A stretch of DNA of 64,000 bases, from contig CBDFHN010000002.1 of NCBI GenBank assembly GCA_965247735.1, positions 3,472,001 to 3,536,000 on the forward strand. Reading direction: 5' to 3'. This document shows positions 1-8,239 of this stretch, one piece after another. The DNA is from JAOXRU01 sp965247735. Lineage in GTDB: Bacteria; Bacteroidota; Bacteroidia; Flavobacteriales; Flavobacteriaceae. Each line of letters starts with the position of its first letter. The first letter of the stretch is position 1. The notes below the pieces were generated by a model. It worked only from the letters and a program-made list of their open reading frames with translations, was not told the origin of the DNA and made no database searches. Both the position numbers and the translations under genes were made by a program.

Positions 1-949
1 AAGCGGTAAGACTAGGTAATCCTTTACTGCGTTCTAATTTCAATAATAACTCTTTAGATTTCTCTGAATTCTTTGCTATTTTATAATCAATATTATCGGC
101 AATATTAAAATTCTCAGAAGTTAAGTTCAGCTCTATATTTTTCTCGGTAAGCGCATCTAGATTTTCGGTAAGCATTAACTCATGATCAATATCATTCCCT
201 AATACAATATTCAACATCTTATAAGAAATGTCTTTTAATCGTTTTGTATTATTTATGGAGCTGTTTATCTGTGTCAAGGTTATTTGTAATTGCTCTACAT
301 CCTCTTCTTCGGCAAGTCCGTTTTCAAAAATCTTCTGTGTCTCATAAAGCGTACTTTCCAATGCAGCTTTGTTCTTGTTTCCAATTTTTAGGCTTTCTTC
401 AACCAAAAGCACATTACCGTAAGCATCAATAATGGTTTTTCTAATTTCTAAATCTGTTTTATGCTTAGCATTTTCTGTAATTTCCAAAAAGACCTTAGCA
501 CTTTGTAATCCTACTAAATAAGAACCATCAAATAACAACTGTGTTAATGTTGCTGTTGCATTTATAGTCTGTTTAGTTCCAAAACGTAATGGAACAAAAC
601 CCTCTGCCGCTGCAGGAACTGGATTTCCAGCAACTGGAGTAACATTATAATAATCTCCTAAATCTCTAATTTGATTGTAAGGATCAAATGCTGCAGCTGG
701 CAACAAAGAAACTTGTTGCTTTAACCAATTTTGATATTCAATTTTAGCACTTATTTGTGGTAAACCCATAGTGGTTGTTTCCCACTTTTGCTTTTTAGCT
801 GCTTTAATATCTAAGGCTGCACCTTTAACTTTAGCATTGTTTTCTAAACCATGAACAATAGCTTCTTCCAAAGACAATTGTAGTGGTTTTTCCTGTGCCC
901 ATAGGCTCCCTGACAAGCACAGTATTAGTAATAATAATTTATATTTCAT
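1..949 (-). CDS. TolC-family outer membrane efflux protein (partial)
   Basis: This is the N-terminal part of a TolC-like outer-membrane channel, and the C-terminus lies beyond the window. The start ATG (complement of 947-949) opens a signal peptide, MKYKLLLL...LWAQ. The mature protein then reads LSLEEAIVHGLENNAKVKGA, the usual opening helix of outer membrane efflux proteins, followed by long helical stretches. TolC channels dock with a periplasmic adaptor and an inner-membrane pump to export drugs or metabolites. The gene starts 12 bp after the TetR-type regulator, so the two form one operon, and adaptor and pump genes are expected to follow outside the window. The assignment to the family is firm. 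The substrate is unknown. Confidence 0.88.
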   Translation of the reverse strand, partial: MKYKLLLLILCLSGSLWAQEKPLQLSLEEAIVHGLENNAKVKGAALDIKAAKKQKWETTTMGLPQISAKIEYQNWLKQQVSLLPAAAFDPYNQIRDLGDYYNVTPVAGNPVPAAAEGFVPLRFGTKQTINATATLTQLLFDGSYLVGLQSAKVFLEITENAKHKTDLEIRKTIIDAYGNVLLVEESLKIGNKNKAALESTLYETQKIFENGLAEEEDVEQLQITLTQINSSINNTKRLKDISYKMLNIVLGNDIDHELMLTENLDALTEKNIELNLTSENFNIADNIDYKIAKNSEKSKELLLKLERSKGLPSLTA

Positions 950-961
950 TGTGATGATTAA

Positions 962-1570
962 CTATTGTTTGTATTTGATTAATTCTGTTTCTAAAATTTT
1001 AACTCCTTTAGCCGTTGCAATTGCTCTGGTATGGTATTCTAATATTTGTAATTCTGTTTCTAATATATCTTGCATGTCATGACTAAACATCTCGCTTTCA
1101 TAAGCTCCAAAAACAAGGGTGAAATAAAATTTCATGGCAATTTCTTTATCAACAGCCTCTCTATACACTCCTTCATTAATTCCTCTTTGGATATTGTTTA
1201 TTACACAGTCTGTAAAAACACATACCTCATGCTCCATTAATTTCTTATAAGTTTTTGGGTAGTATTTTTTTAGCTGAAACATCGGAGATGTTTTTGCTTT
1301 CTTAAACATGTTTTTAAACACTACTTTAATTGCAAAATTCTCTTCAATTGCCTGAAGTTTTTGATCGATAATAGTATTGATTGCGCCGTCTATAGCCAAT
1401 TGAACATTTACAGTTGCAGCATCAACTAAGGCTTCTTTATTACCGAAGTACTTATAGATGGTCTTTTTAGATATCCCCATTTCATTGGCAATATCATCCA
1501 TTGTAACGCTCTTGAAACCAATCATTAAGAACATCTCAGCTGCCTTATGAAGTATTTGTTCTTCCATCAA
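962..1570 (-). CDS. TetR/AcrR-family transcriptional regulator of an efflux operon
   Basis: A 202-residue one-domain repressor. The N-terminal helix-turn-helix (about residues 8-55) contains MGISKKTIYKYFGNKEALV, the classic TetR recognition-helix region, and the remainder is a helical ligand-binding and dimerisation domain. It is the first gene of an operon with the TolC gene that follows 12 bp downstream. A perfect inverted repeat overlapping its promoter (1601-1630) is the likely operator, so the protein probably represses itself and the efflux genes until a toxic ligand binds. The ligand cannot be read from sequence. Confidence 0.88.
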   Translation of the reverse strand: MMEEQILHKAAEMFLMIGFKSVTMDDIANEMGISKKTIYKYFGNKEALVDAATVNVQLAIDGAINTIIDQKLQAIEENFAIKVVFKNMFKKAKTSPMFQLKKYYPKTYKKLMEHEVCVFTDCVINNIQRGINEGVYREAVDKEIAMKFYFTLVFGAYESEMFSHDMQDILETELQILEYHTRAIATAKGVKILETELIKYKQ

Positions 1571-1588
1571 TAATTATTAAATTGAGGG

Positions 1589-1630
1589 CAAATATACAGC
1601 AGGAAACTTTAAAAACAAAAAAAGTTTCCT
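1589..1630 (-). promoter_or_regulatory. Promoter and palindromic operator of the tetR-tolC operon
   Basis: On the minus strand a -7 box TATATTTG (1589-1596) lies 19 bp from a -33 TTTG (1616-1619), matching the Bacteroidota consensus. The inverted repeat AGGAAACTTT (1601-1610) and AAAGTTTCCT (1621-1630), perfect over 10 bp with a 10-bp A-rich spacer, covers the -33 box. The position is what is expected for a TetR repressor site. The assignment of the binding protein is inferred from adjacency. Confidence 0.72.
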
Positions 1631-1764
1631 TAGTTTTAACACAAATTAACATTATAAAGAAAACAGTTCGCATTATTCTATTTGTTTTTAAGAGATTAGG
1701 CTTGGATTTCTACACTCATAAAACACCTAAAATAGGTGCTCTTTAGATATTATTAATTTTAGTA

Positions 1765-1795
1765 TTTGCCATCAAACTTAATTATTCTACTTTTG
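1765..1795 (+). promoter_or_regulatory. Bacteroidota-type promoter of the polyprenyl synthase gene
   Basis: TTTG (1765-1768), 19 bp, then TACTTTTG (1788-1795) fits the -33/-7 consensus TTTG-N19-TAnnTTTG exactly. It lies 17 bp before the ATG at 1813, so the leader would be very short. Confidence 0.7.
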
Positions 1796-1812
1796 TGCAA
1801 ATTCAATAGTTG

Positions 1813-2787
1813 ATGCTTTCAGTACCAGAATACAGAGAAGAATTCTTAACTTTTTTAGACAAGAAAAAATTTCCAAAACGCCCAGAAGGTTTATATGATC
1901 CAATCGTATACATCATGAAACTAGGTGGTAAAAGATTAAGACCCGTTCTTACATTGCTAACTGCTGATGCATTTAGCGGCAATTATAAGGAAGCACTAAA
2001 CGCAGCACTTGCTATTGAAACCTTTCATAATTTCTCATTAATGCATGATGACATTATGGATGATGCTCCTTTAAGAAGAGGCAAAACTACGGTACATGAA
2101 AAGTGGAACACCAATACAGGTATCCTTTCTGGTGATGCGATGCTAATTGTTGCTTACCAACTATTCGAAAACTATAACGATAGTACTTTTAAAGCATTAG
2201 CGCAGCTTTTTAGCAAAACAGCAATTGAAGTTTGTGAAGGGCAGCAATACGATATTGACTTTGAAACTAGAGACGATGTTAGTATTGAGGAATACCTAAA
2301 AATGATTACTTATAAAACTGCAGTATTGGTAGGTGCAGCAATGAAAATGGGTGCTATTGTTGCCAATACTCCTGAAAAAGAAGCAGCACTTATCTACGAT
2401 TTTGGACTCAACTTGGGTATTGCTTTCCAAATCCAAGATGATTATTTAGATGCTTTTGGCGATCCAAAAACTTTTGGAAAACAAATTGGAGGTGATATTA
2501 TAGAAAGTAAAAAAACATTTTTGTACTTGGCCTCTGAGCAGCATGCTAAAAAAGAAAATGTAGCAGAATTAAGACACTTGTTTTCCATAAGTCCTGATAA
2601 TCCGAAAGAAAAAATTGAAGCTGTAAAAGAAATCTATATCAGTAGTGGGGCAAATGACCTTACCAAAAAAGAAATTGAAAAATATACGCTTAAAGCATTT
2701 GCCATTTTAGATAAAATTGCAATAGCTGATGATAAAAAACAAATATTAAAAGATTTTGGTTCGCTTTTAATGCAAAGAAGTGTTTAA
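1813..2787 (+). CDS. Polyprenyl synthetase (trans-isoprenyl diphosphate synthase)
   Basis: The enzyme condenses isopentenyl diphosphate with an allylic diphosphate to build linear isoprenoid chains, for example the quinone side chain. Both Mg-binding aspartate motifs are present: HDDIMDDAPLRRG near residues 78-90 and FQIQDDYLDAFGD near 205-217, along with GGKRLRPVL near residue 38. The length of about 324 residues is normal for the family. I take the ATG at 1813. A TTG codon directly before it is in frame but sits closer to the promoter. The gene is monocistronic by spacing. Chain length (C10 to C35) cannot be decided by eye. Confidence 0.92.
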   Translation: MLSVPEYREEFLTFLDKKKFPKRPEGLYDPIVYIMKLGGKRLRPVLTLLTADAFSGNYKEALNAALAIETFHNFSLMHDDIMDDAPLRRGKTTVHEKWNTNTGILSGDAMLIVAYQLFENYNDSTFKALAQLFSKTAIEVCEGQQYDIDFETRDDVSIEEYLKMITYKTAVLVGAAMKMGAIVANTPEKEAALIYDFGLNLGIAFQIQDDYLDAFGDPKTFGKQIGGDIIESKKTFLYLASEQHAKKENVAELRHLFSISPDNPKEKIEAVKEIYISSGANDLTKKEIEKYTLKAFAILDKIAIADDKKQILKDFGSLLMQRSV

Positions 2788-2876
2788 AAAAAGATAGCAC
2801 CATTTTAAAAAAAGGTGCCAAATAATTAATACATCAACCTACAATTATTAACCAGCAAACCAATCGCTGTTGTCCA

Positions 2877-3866
2877 TTATTTTACATAAGGAAGACTATA
2901 ACTAGTAATAATAGGGATATTTATCGTTTCCAAAATTTCTTGTTCGTTTTGTACTATAGCAACAACTTCTATTCCCAAATGTATCCCATGAAGGTTATCA
3001 GAATTATTAATTCCTAAGTATATTTTTTCCTCCAGATTATCTTTTATACTAACGATTCCTGATTTAAAATTTTCACGAGTCCCTTCAGGTTTATAATCAT
3101 AATCTTCTCTATCTTTAAATAATTTCGCATTTTTTTCATCAAAAAGATAAATATCACAAATATTTGCACCAGGAGGTGTATTTAAGGTCTGAACTGCACC
3201 TTTAAGAGAATTTTCTTTTTTAAGAAAAGTGGTTAATTCAGCTGCCAAGTTAAAGGTGTTTAAGGTATTGGTAATATCATTTTCTTCTCTAGAAGCAGTA
3301 AAAGTATAATGCCATTCCACAGTGTTTTTTGGTAATGATATTGGTACAATAATTCTACATTTCCCTCCTTTTAACAATGCATTAGACCTACTGTTTAGAT
3401 AATATTTCTCTTCTTGGATTTTTCGTGATTTTAAAACCGAAACCTTCCTATATTGCTTGGTTTGATAGCCATAAGTAGTATCTTTTTTAGCTTTATATCC
3501 GATACTAGCTACCCGATTGTCTTTAGATTTTGTGCTAGCAATAATGCTATAAGTCAGTGCCTTTTTACTCTTGTTTTTGATGCGAATGGTATACAAAGAC
3601 TCTTCTGTTAGAAGAAACTCCTCTTCTAATTTTTTGAAATTTTCTTCTTTAAAAACAACCTTATTTTGATAAGTTACTACGGCGATTTCAGCTATTTTAG
3701 CTCCTTTCTTCTTTTTAACAGCAATAGTTAATGTTGTATTTTTATAAGCTGGAAACTGAAAATTACGCTCACCAAATGCTGCTACTACAACAGTTTCATT
3801 AATCTCTTGTGCACTAACAACTGTTATTACAAAAAAACAAAATAGGAAAATTATTCTTTTACTCAT
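2877..3866 (-). CDS. Secreted protein of unknown function
   Basis: This 329-residue protein starts with a clear signal peptide (MSKRIIFLFCFFVITVVSAQ), so it is exported. The mature part is lysine-rich and beta-strand-like (FPAYKNTTLTIAVKKKKGAKI near the start), with no catalytic motif that I recognise. It follows the terminator of the TonB receptor gene and so is probably transcribed on its own. It is convergent with the polyprenyl synthase gene, about 90 bp apart. The call rests on the intact reading frame and the signal peptide. Confidence 0.7.
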   Translation of the reverse strand: MSKRIIFLFCFFVITVVSAQEINETVVVAAFGERNFQFPAYKNTTLTIAVKKKKGAKIAEIAVVTYQNKVVFKEENFKKLEEEFLLTEESLYTIRIKNKSKKALTYSIIASTKSKDNRVASIGYKAKKDTTYGYQTKQYRKVSVLKSRKIQEEKYYLNSRSNALLKGGKCRIIVPISLPKNTVEWHYTFTASREENDITNTLNTFNLAAELTTFLKKENSLKGAVQTLNTPPGANICDIYLFDEKNAKLFKDREDYDYKPEGTRENFKSGIVSIKDNLEEKIYLGINNSDNLHGIHLGIEVVAIVQNEQEILETINIPIITSYSLPYVK

Positions 3867-3934
3867 CTATCTAAAGTTTGTTCAAAAATACTAAACGTAA
3901 AATAAATATGAATATTGAATTGCATATAAATAAA

Positions 3935-3971
3935 AACGACTTAAACAATAAAGCTTAAGCCGTCTTTTTTA
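3935..3971 (-). terminator. Intrinsic terminator after the metal-associated TonB receptor
   Basis: Read on the minus strand, a stem ACGGCTTAA pairs with TTAAGTCGT (one G-T pair) around a short A/T loop, followed by a run of five T. It lies about 50 bp past the stop codon of the TonB receptor. Confidence 0.7.
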
Positions 3972-4018
3972 TTCTTCATGAATTACCAAAAAATGAAAAA
4001 TAACAATCATATGTCATA

Positions 4019-6295
4019 TTAAAACAATGAATACCTTAATCCTAAAAATGCTCTAATTCCTTGGTTTGGTGCATACACATAAGCAGGGTCAAAGGTTAAT
4101 GCATAAGGATTATCTTGTGTTTTTAATACTTCTCCAGTAGCTACATTACGTTCCACGTTTTTATCAAACGGGTCATTTGCCCTAGCAATAATAAATGGGT
4201 TTCCTTGATTTGGTGTCCAATTCAGCAGGTTTTTAACGCCTGTATAGATCTCTAATCCTTTAATTCCATCATAAGTAAATTGAATATTTTGTAAACTCCA
4301 TACTGGCGATTCGTCACTTCTAGGATCTAATTCTCCCAATACTGGCAAACGCATTGGTCCATAAATATTACCTGTATAATCAATGTTTACGTTCCAATCT
4401 CTAATTTTATAGGAAGCAGACCATGTACCTGAAAAACTCTCTGTTAAAATTTGCCTTTTTGTAACCCCATCATTAGTATTTCTAACATCCTGGTAGGTAG
4501 CACCAACCAATATTTTTAGACCATTAATTAAAGAAACATCAAGATTAGCACTAACACCAGTAGTAACAGCTTGTCCATCCAAATTCCCATATATAATCTG
4601 ATCTGTATTGGTTTCATAATCTGGTAAAATCAAATTTGTAAAATGCGTATACCAGGCAGACATATCAAGTCCTATAAATGTACCATTATCTAAGTACATT
4701 TTTTTTACATAATTAAGATTTACATTATAGGAACGTTCTGGTTTCAATTCTTCTTTAACAATAACATCTCTTGATCCTGTAAGAGCAGCATGCTCTTCTG
4801 TAAACAAGTTAACCACTCTAAAACCAGTTCCAGCATTTAACCTTAAAATATCATTATCCCCAACATTCCATTTGTATGCTACTCTTGGTGTAAATATATT
4901 ACCATGTCTCTTATCATAATCATAACGTGCGCCTAACAATAGTTTATGAGATTCAGCCAGTTCAATTTCATCCTGAACAAAAAGACTAGGGATCCATATT
5001 TTATCAGCGGCATTATCTACTCCACTTCCTGTTGCAGTAGTATTATCGTCATAATATTGATATCTTACTGCTGCACCAAAAAGCATATCGTGATCTTTTA
5101 TTTTTTTATCAAATGTTAATTGCCCAAAACCAATACGCTGTTCTGCCAAATATTTTACATCACCATACACAGAGTTCTGATCATGATTGGTATATGAAAA
5201 AGTAAAAAGCATTTTTTCAGCTACTGGTAATTGGTAGGTTCCTAATATTTCAAATCTAGAGGTATAGATGCTTTCACCATATACTTCACTTCCTCCTCTA
5301 TGCTTTTTTTGCCATTGCATTTCTCCTCCCCACCTGTCTTCGTAAAAGTAACGTCCAGCCAAAGAAAGCAATCTGTTTTCTTTACGTTTAAAATTCCATT
5401 TTTGAAAAATAGAAATACGATCTTGTAAGGTAACATCAGTAAAATTATCGTTGTTATTATCTATAGCATTATCATACTTATAATAGTTGGTTCCTAACAA
5501 AAGACTTACTTTTTTACCAATATTGGTCTTAAAACCCAAATCAATATTATGCTCTAACCAAGAAGTGCTACTTATATCAGCAAATAACTTAGGAGCCTTA
5601 TCTGGTGTTTTTGTGATAATATTTATCAAGCCTCCCACAGCTTCACTTCCATAAAGCGAAGAAGCAGGACCTTTTACAATTTCCACTTGTTCAATTAAAG
5701 AGTTTGGAATCCCCGATAAGCCATAAACTGTAGATAAACCACTTACAATTGGCATTCCGTCAATAAGCACAAGAGTATACGGTCCTTCAAGGCCATTTAT
5801 ATGGATGTCACCAGTATTACACACATTACAGTTAATCTGTGGTCGCACTCCATTTACGTTTTGTAGGGCTTCAAAAATACTTGGTGTAGGATTCTTTTTA
5901 AAAAAAGTTGGTGTAAAAACCTCAACAGGAACAGGGCTCGCCGACCTACGTATTGCCTTTAAAGTACCTGTAACCACAACTTCTTCCAGATTTTTACTGT
6001 CAGCTAAATAAAAGTTTAACTTCTTTTTTCCACCAGCCGTAAGTGTTATTTTTTTCTTTTGGGTTCTAAATCCAGTATAGGAAACCACAACTTCATAGGT
6101 ACCGCTTGCAATATTAGATATGGTAAAAATACCATCTTCATTAGTTGTTGCTCCTTTGTTAGTACCTGTCAACATTACGTTTGCAAAAGGTAAAGGGCCA
6201 TCATCAGAACTGACTTTACCATTCAGAATTGCATTTTGTGCTAGTAAAGAATTCGCATAGAGGACAAAAGTTAATATTAGTATCTTTTTGAACAT
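4019..6295 (-). CDS. TonB-dependent receptor, probably for a metal or metallophore
   Basis: A 758-residue outer-membrane receptor with signal peptide (ending SLLAQ), a carboxypeptidase-regulatory-like domain (about 22-105, GKVSSDDGPLPFANVMLTGT), a plug with VLIDGMPIVSG and VEIVKGPASSLYGSEAVGG, and a 22-strand-type barrel ending in an aromatic residue (RYSLF). The plug carries a Cys-x-x-Cys (NCNVCN, near residue 158), which could bind metal. It is divergent from a DtxR-type regulator and a ZIP transporter, sharing a 90-bp intergenic region with a palindrome over the promoters. Context therefore suggests metal uptake (iron, manganese or zinc), by inference. Confidence 0.88.
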   Translation of the reverse strand: MFKKILILTFVLYANSLLAQNAILNGKVSSDDGPLPFANVMLTGTNKGATTNEDGIFTISNIASGTYEVVVSYTGFRTQKKKITLTAGGKKKLNFYLADSKNLEEVVVTGTLKAIRRSASPVPVEVFTPTFFKKNPTPSIFEALQNVNGVRPQINCNVCNTGDIHINGLEGPYTLVLIDGMPIVSGLSTVYGLSGIPNSLIEQVEIVKGPASSLYGSEAVGGLINIITKTPDKAPKLFADISSTSWLEHNIDLGFKTNIGKKVSLLLGTNYYKYDNAIDNNNDNFTDVTLQDRISIFQKWNFKRKENRLLSLAGRYFYEDRWGGEMQWQKKHRGGSEVYGESIYTSRFEILGTYQLPVAEKMLFTFSYTNHDQNSVYGDVKYLAEQRIGFGQLTFDKKIKDHDMLFGAAVRYQYYDDNTTATGSGVDNAADKIWIPSLFVQDEIELAESHKLLLGARYDYDKRHGNIFTPRVAYKWNVGDNDILRLNAGTGFRVVNLFTEEHAALTGSRDVIVKEELKPERSYNVNLNYVKKMYLDNGTFIGLDMSAWYTHFTNLILPDYETNTDQIIYGNLDGQAVTTGVSANLDVSLINGLKILVGATYQDVRNTNDGVTKRQILTESFSGTWSASYKIRDWNVNIDYTGNIYGPMRLPVLGELDPRSDESPVWSLQNIQFTYDGIKGLEIYTGVKNLLNWTPNQGNPFIIARANDPFDKNVERNVATGEVLKTQDNPYALTFDPAYVYAPNQGIRAFLGLRYSLF

Positions 6296-6327
6296 TATTA
6301 TTTTGTTTGTGAAATATTATTTTTAGG

Positions 6328-6375
6328 CAAAGCTAAAAATTTGTTTTTACAAATAAAAATGTATTTTTGTAAAAA
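6328..6375. promoter_or_regulatory. Divergent promoter region with palindromic DtxR-type operator
   Basis: On the plus strand TTTG (6340-6343), 18 bp and TATTTTTG (6362-6369) form a promoter for the regulator. On the minus strand TAGCTTTG (complement of 6328-6335) is a -7 box for the TonB receptor. Between and over them lies a 16-bp palindrome ATTTGT-TTTT-ACAAAT (6339-6354), and TTTTTACAAA (6344-6353) is repeated inverted as TTTGTAAAAA (6366-6375). This arrangement would let the metal-loaded regulator shut both transcripts at once. Confidence 0.65.
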
Positions 6376-6384
6376 TTATTTTTT

Positions 6385-7038
6385 ATGACTTTTTCGGAAG
6401 AAAATTATTTAAAAGCAATTTATCACCTTGGAGAGGAAGCAACAGAATCTGTTTCCACAAATGCTATAGCAGAAATGATGGAGACTAAAGCTTCTTCGGT
6501 TACTGATATGGTAAAAAAACTATCCGAAAAAGGATTGGTTAGTTATAAAAAGTACCAAGGATCTAAACTCACAGAAGAAGGAAGGTTAATAGCGGTAAGA
6601 ATCATAAGAAAACATCGCTTATGGGAATGCTTTTTGGTTGATCACCTCAATTTTTCTTGGGATGAAATACATGATGTTGCAGAGCAGTTAGAACATATAA
6701 AATCTAAAAAGCTCATTAAAGAACTGGACGCTTTTTTAGGTTTTCCAAAAAAAGATCCACACGGAGATCCTATACCTGATGAAAATGGAAATGTACCAGA
6801 AGTAAAAAAAATAATGCTTTCTAAGTGCTTCGAGGGGGAAAAAGGAGTATTAATTGGTGTGGAAGATTCTTCAAGCGATTTTTTAAAATACCTCAATAAG
6901 CTAAACTTAAGTCTAGGAGACGATATAGAAATTATAAATATAGAACCATTTGACAATTCTATGCTTATAAAATCAACGGGCAGAACCCTAACTATTTCGA
7001 CACTAACGGCGAGTAACATATTTATACAACGATTATAA
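6385..7038 (+). CDS. Metal-dependent DtxR/MntR-family transcriptional regulator
   Basis: A 217-residue regulator. The N-terminal winged helix (about 1-65: TFSEENYLKAIYHLGEE, then TKASSVTDMVKKLSEKGLV) is followed by the metal-binding dimerisation domain (HRLWECFLVDHLNFSWDEIHDVAEQLEH, with Cys, His and Glu ligands typical of the family) and a C-terminal FeoA/SH3-like domain (about 145-217). Such proteins repress uptake genes when Fe or Mn is plentiful. The gene is 15 bp upstream of the ZIP gene and divergent from the TonB receptor. The palindrome over its promoter suggests autoregulation. Confidence 0.9.
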   Translation: MTFSEENYLKAIYHLGEEATESVSTNAIAEMMETKASSVTDMVKKLSEKGLVSYKKYQGSKLTEEGRLIAVRIIRKHRLWECFLVDHLNFSWDEIHDVAEQLEHIKSKKLIKELDAFLGFPKKDPHGDPIPDENGNVPEVKKIMLSKCFEGEKGVLIGVEDSSSDFLKYLNKLNLSLGDDIEIINIEPFDNSMLIKSTGRTLTISTLTASNIFIQRL

Positions 7039-7053
7039 AAATTTCAAAGATTA

Positions 7054-7875
7054 ATGGAGCCAATTTTAGATTATTTTGAAAGCATAGACCCAATTCTAGC
7101 AGCATTATATGCAACACTTTTTACTTGGGGACTTACTGCTGTAGGAGCAGCTTTTGTTTTCTTTTTCAAAAGCATGAACAGAGCCGTATTTGATGGTATG
7201 TTAGGTTTTACTGGAGGAGTAATGGTTGCCGCCAGTTTTTGGAGTTTACTTGCCCCTGGAATTGAAATGAGTGAAGGTGAAGGTTTTACTAAGGTTATGC
7301 CTGCAGCAATAGGCTTTGGACTAGGCGCACTTTTTATATTTTCGTTGGATAAGGTTTTACCGCATTTGCATATAAACTTTAAAGAAAGTGAAAAAGAAGG
7401 TATCAAAACACCTTGGCACAAAACCACGTTGCTGGTTTTGGCAATAACCCTACATAATATTCCAGAAGGCCTTGCTATTGGAGTTTTATTTGGTGGTGTT
7501 GCCGCTGGTTATGAAGGTGCAACCATTGCTGGTGCTGTTGCATTAGCTATCGGAATTGGTATTCAAAATCTTCCAGAAGGTATGGCAGTATCTGTACCTA
7601 TGCGTAGACAAGGTGCTTCACGACTTAAAAGTTTCTGGTACGGACAATTATCCGCTGCCGTAGAGCCTGTAGCAGCTGTTATTGGAGCAGTGGCAGTAAC
7701 ATTTTTCACACCAATACTTCCTTATGCTTTAGCCTTTGCAGCAGGAGCCATGATTTTTGTAGTAGTAGAAGAAGTTATTCCGGAAACACAAAGAGATAAG
7801 TACACCGATATTGCAACACTAGGGTTTATTGGCGGTTTTATTCTAATGATGACCCTTGATGTAGCATTAGGCTAA
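7054..7875 (+). CDS. ZIP-family divalent metal transporter
   Basis: A 273-residue inner-membrane protein with about eight hydrophobic segments. The two metal-site signatures of ZIP proteins are present: ITLHNIPEGLAIG near residue 130 and GIQNLPEGMAVS near residue 170. ZIP proteins move Zn, Fe or Mn into the cytoplasm. It is co-transcribed with the DtxR-type regulator (15-bp gap), which fits a metal uptake unit: receptor in the outer membrane, ZIP in the inner membrane, regulator between them. Confidence 0.92.
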   Translation: MEPILDYFESIDPILAALYATLFTWGLTAVGAAFVFFFKSMNRAVFDGMLGFTGGVMVAASFWSLLAPGIEMSEGEGFTKVMPAAIGFGLGALFIFSLDKVLPHLHINFKESEKEGIKTPWHKTTLLVLAITLHNIPEGLAIGVLFGGVAAGYEGATIAGAVALAIGIGIQNLPEGMAVSVPMRRQGASRLKSFWYGQLSAAVEPVAAVIGAVAVTFFTPILPYALAFAAGAMIFVVVEEVIPETQRDKYTDIATLGFIGGFILMMTLDVALG

Positions 7876-8239
7876 TATATTTATTGTTTTTTGGGTGTAT
7901 CCCTCTTTACAATCGGGTCAGGCTATCCGCGCTACACGGTAGCTTGCTCCTATCCTTTACACAAATACTGCTTTACAGGATAATGAACGATAATATATGC
8001 AATTATCAGTTATTATTGTATCTTGAAAAATGACCTAATGATGAAGGTAGAGGAATTTTAAAAAACATATCTAAAATTATTTAAACATAAATCCTACATA
8101 TAAAAAACACTGTCGCCATTAACTTACTTAAAAACAAAGGTAAAACTGTTTCTGTCTACTATGAAGACAGTCAGATTACAGTTTACAATATTATCAATAA
8201 AGCAAAAGCTTCAAAACTAGCTGATTTAATCTATTAATC
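7876..8239. other. Intergenic region with a GC-richer structured segment
   Basis: 7893-7965 stands out as much richer in GC than its surroundings. It contains a small perfect hairpin GCTAC-ACG-GTAGC (7931-7943) and GGGTGTATCCC at its start. From memory, similar segments recur between genes of other flavobacteria, but this cannot be checked here. Further right, 8107-8236 stays open in one frame (...NKGKTVSVYYEDSQITVYN...ADLIY) without a start codon and may be a gene remnant. Confidence 0.4.

Noticed and set aside
2790..2832. Hairpin GCACC...GGTGC after the polyprenyl synthase gene as terminator
   Set aside because: The stem is only five base pairs with a long A/T loop; it is too weak to call.
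8107..8236. Short plus-strand frame before the giant lipoprotein gene
   Set aside because: About 43 codons without an ATG start and without a recognisable family; noted as possible remnant only.
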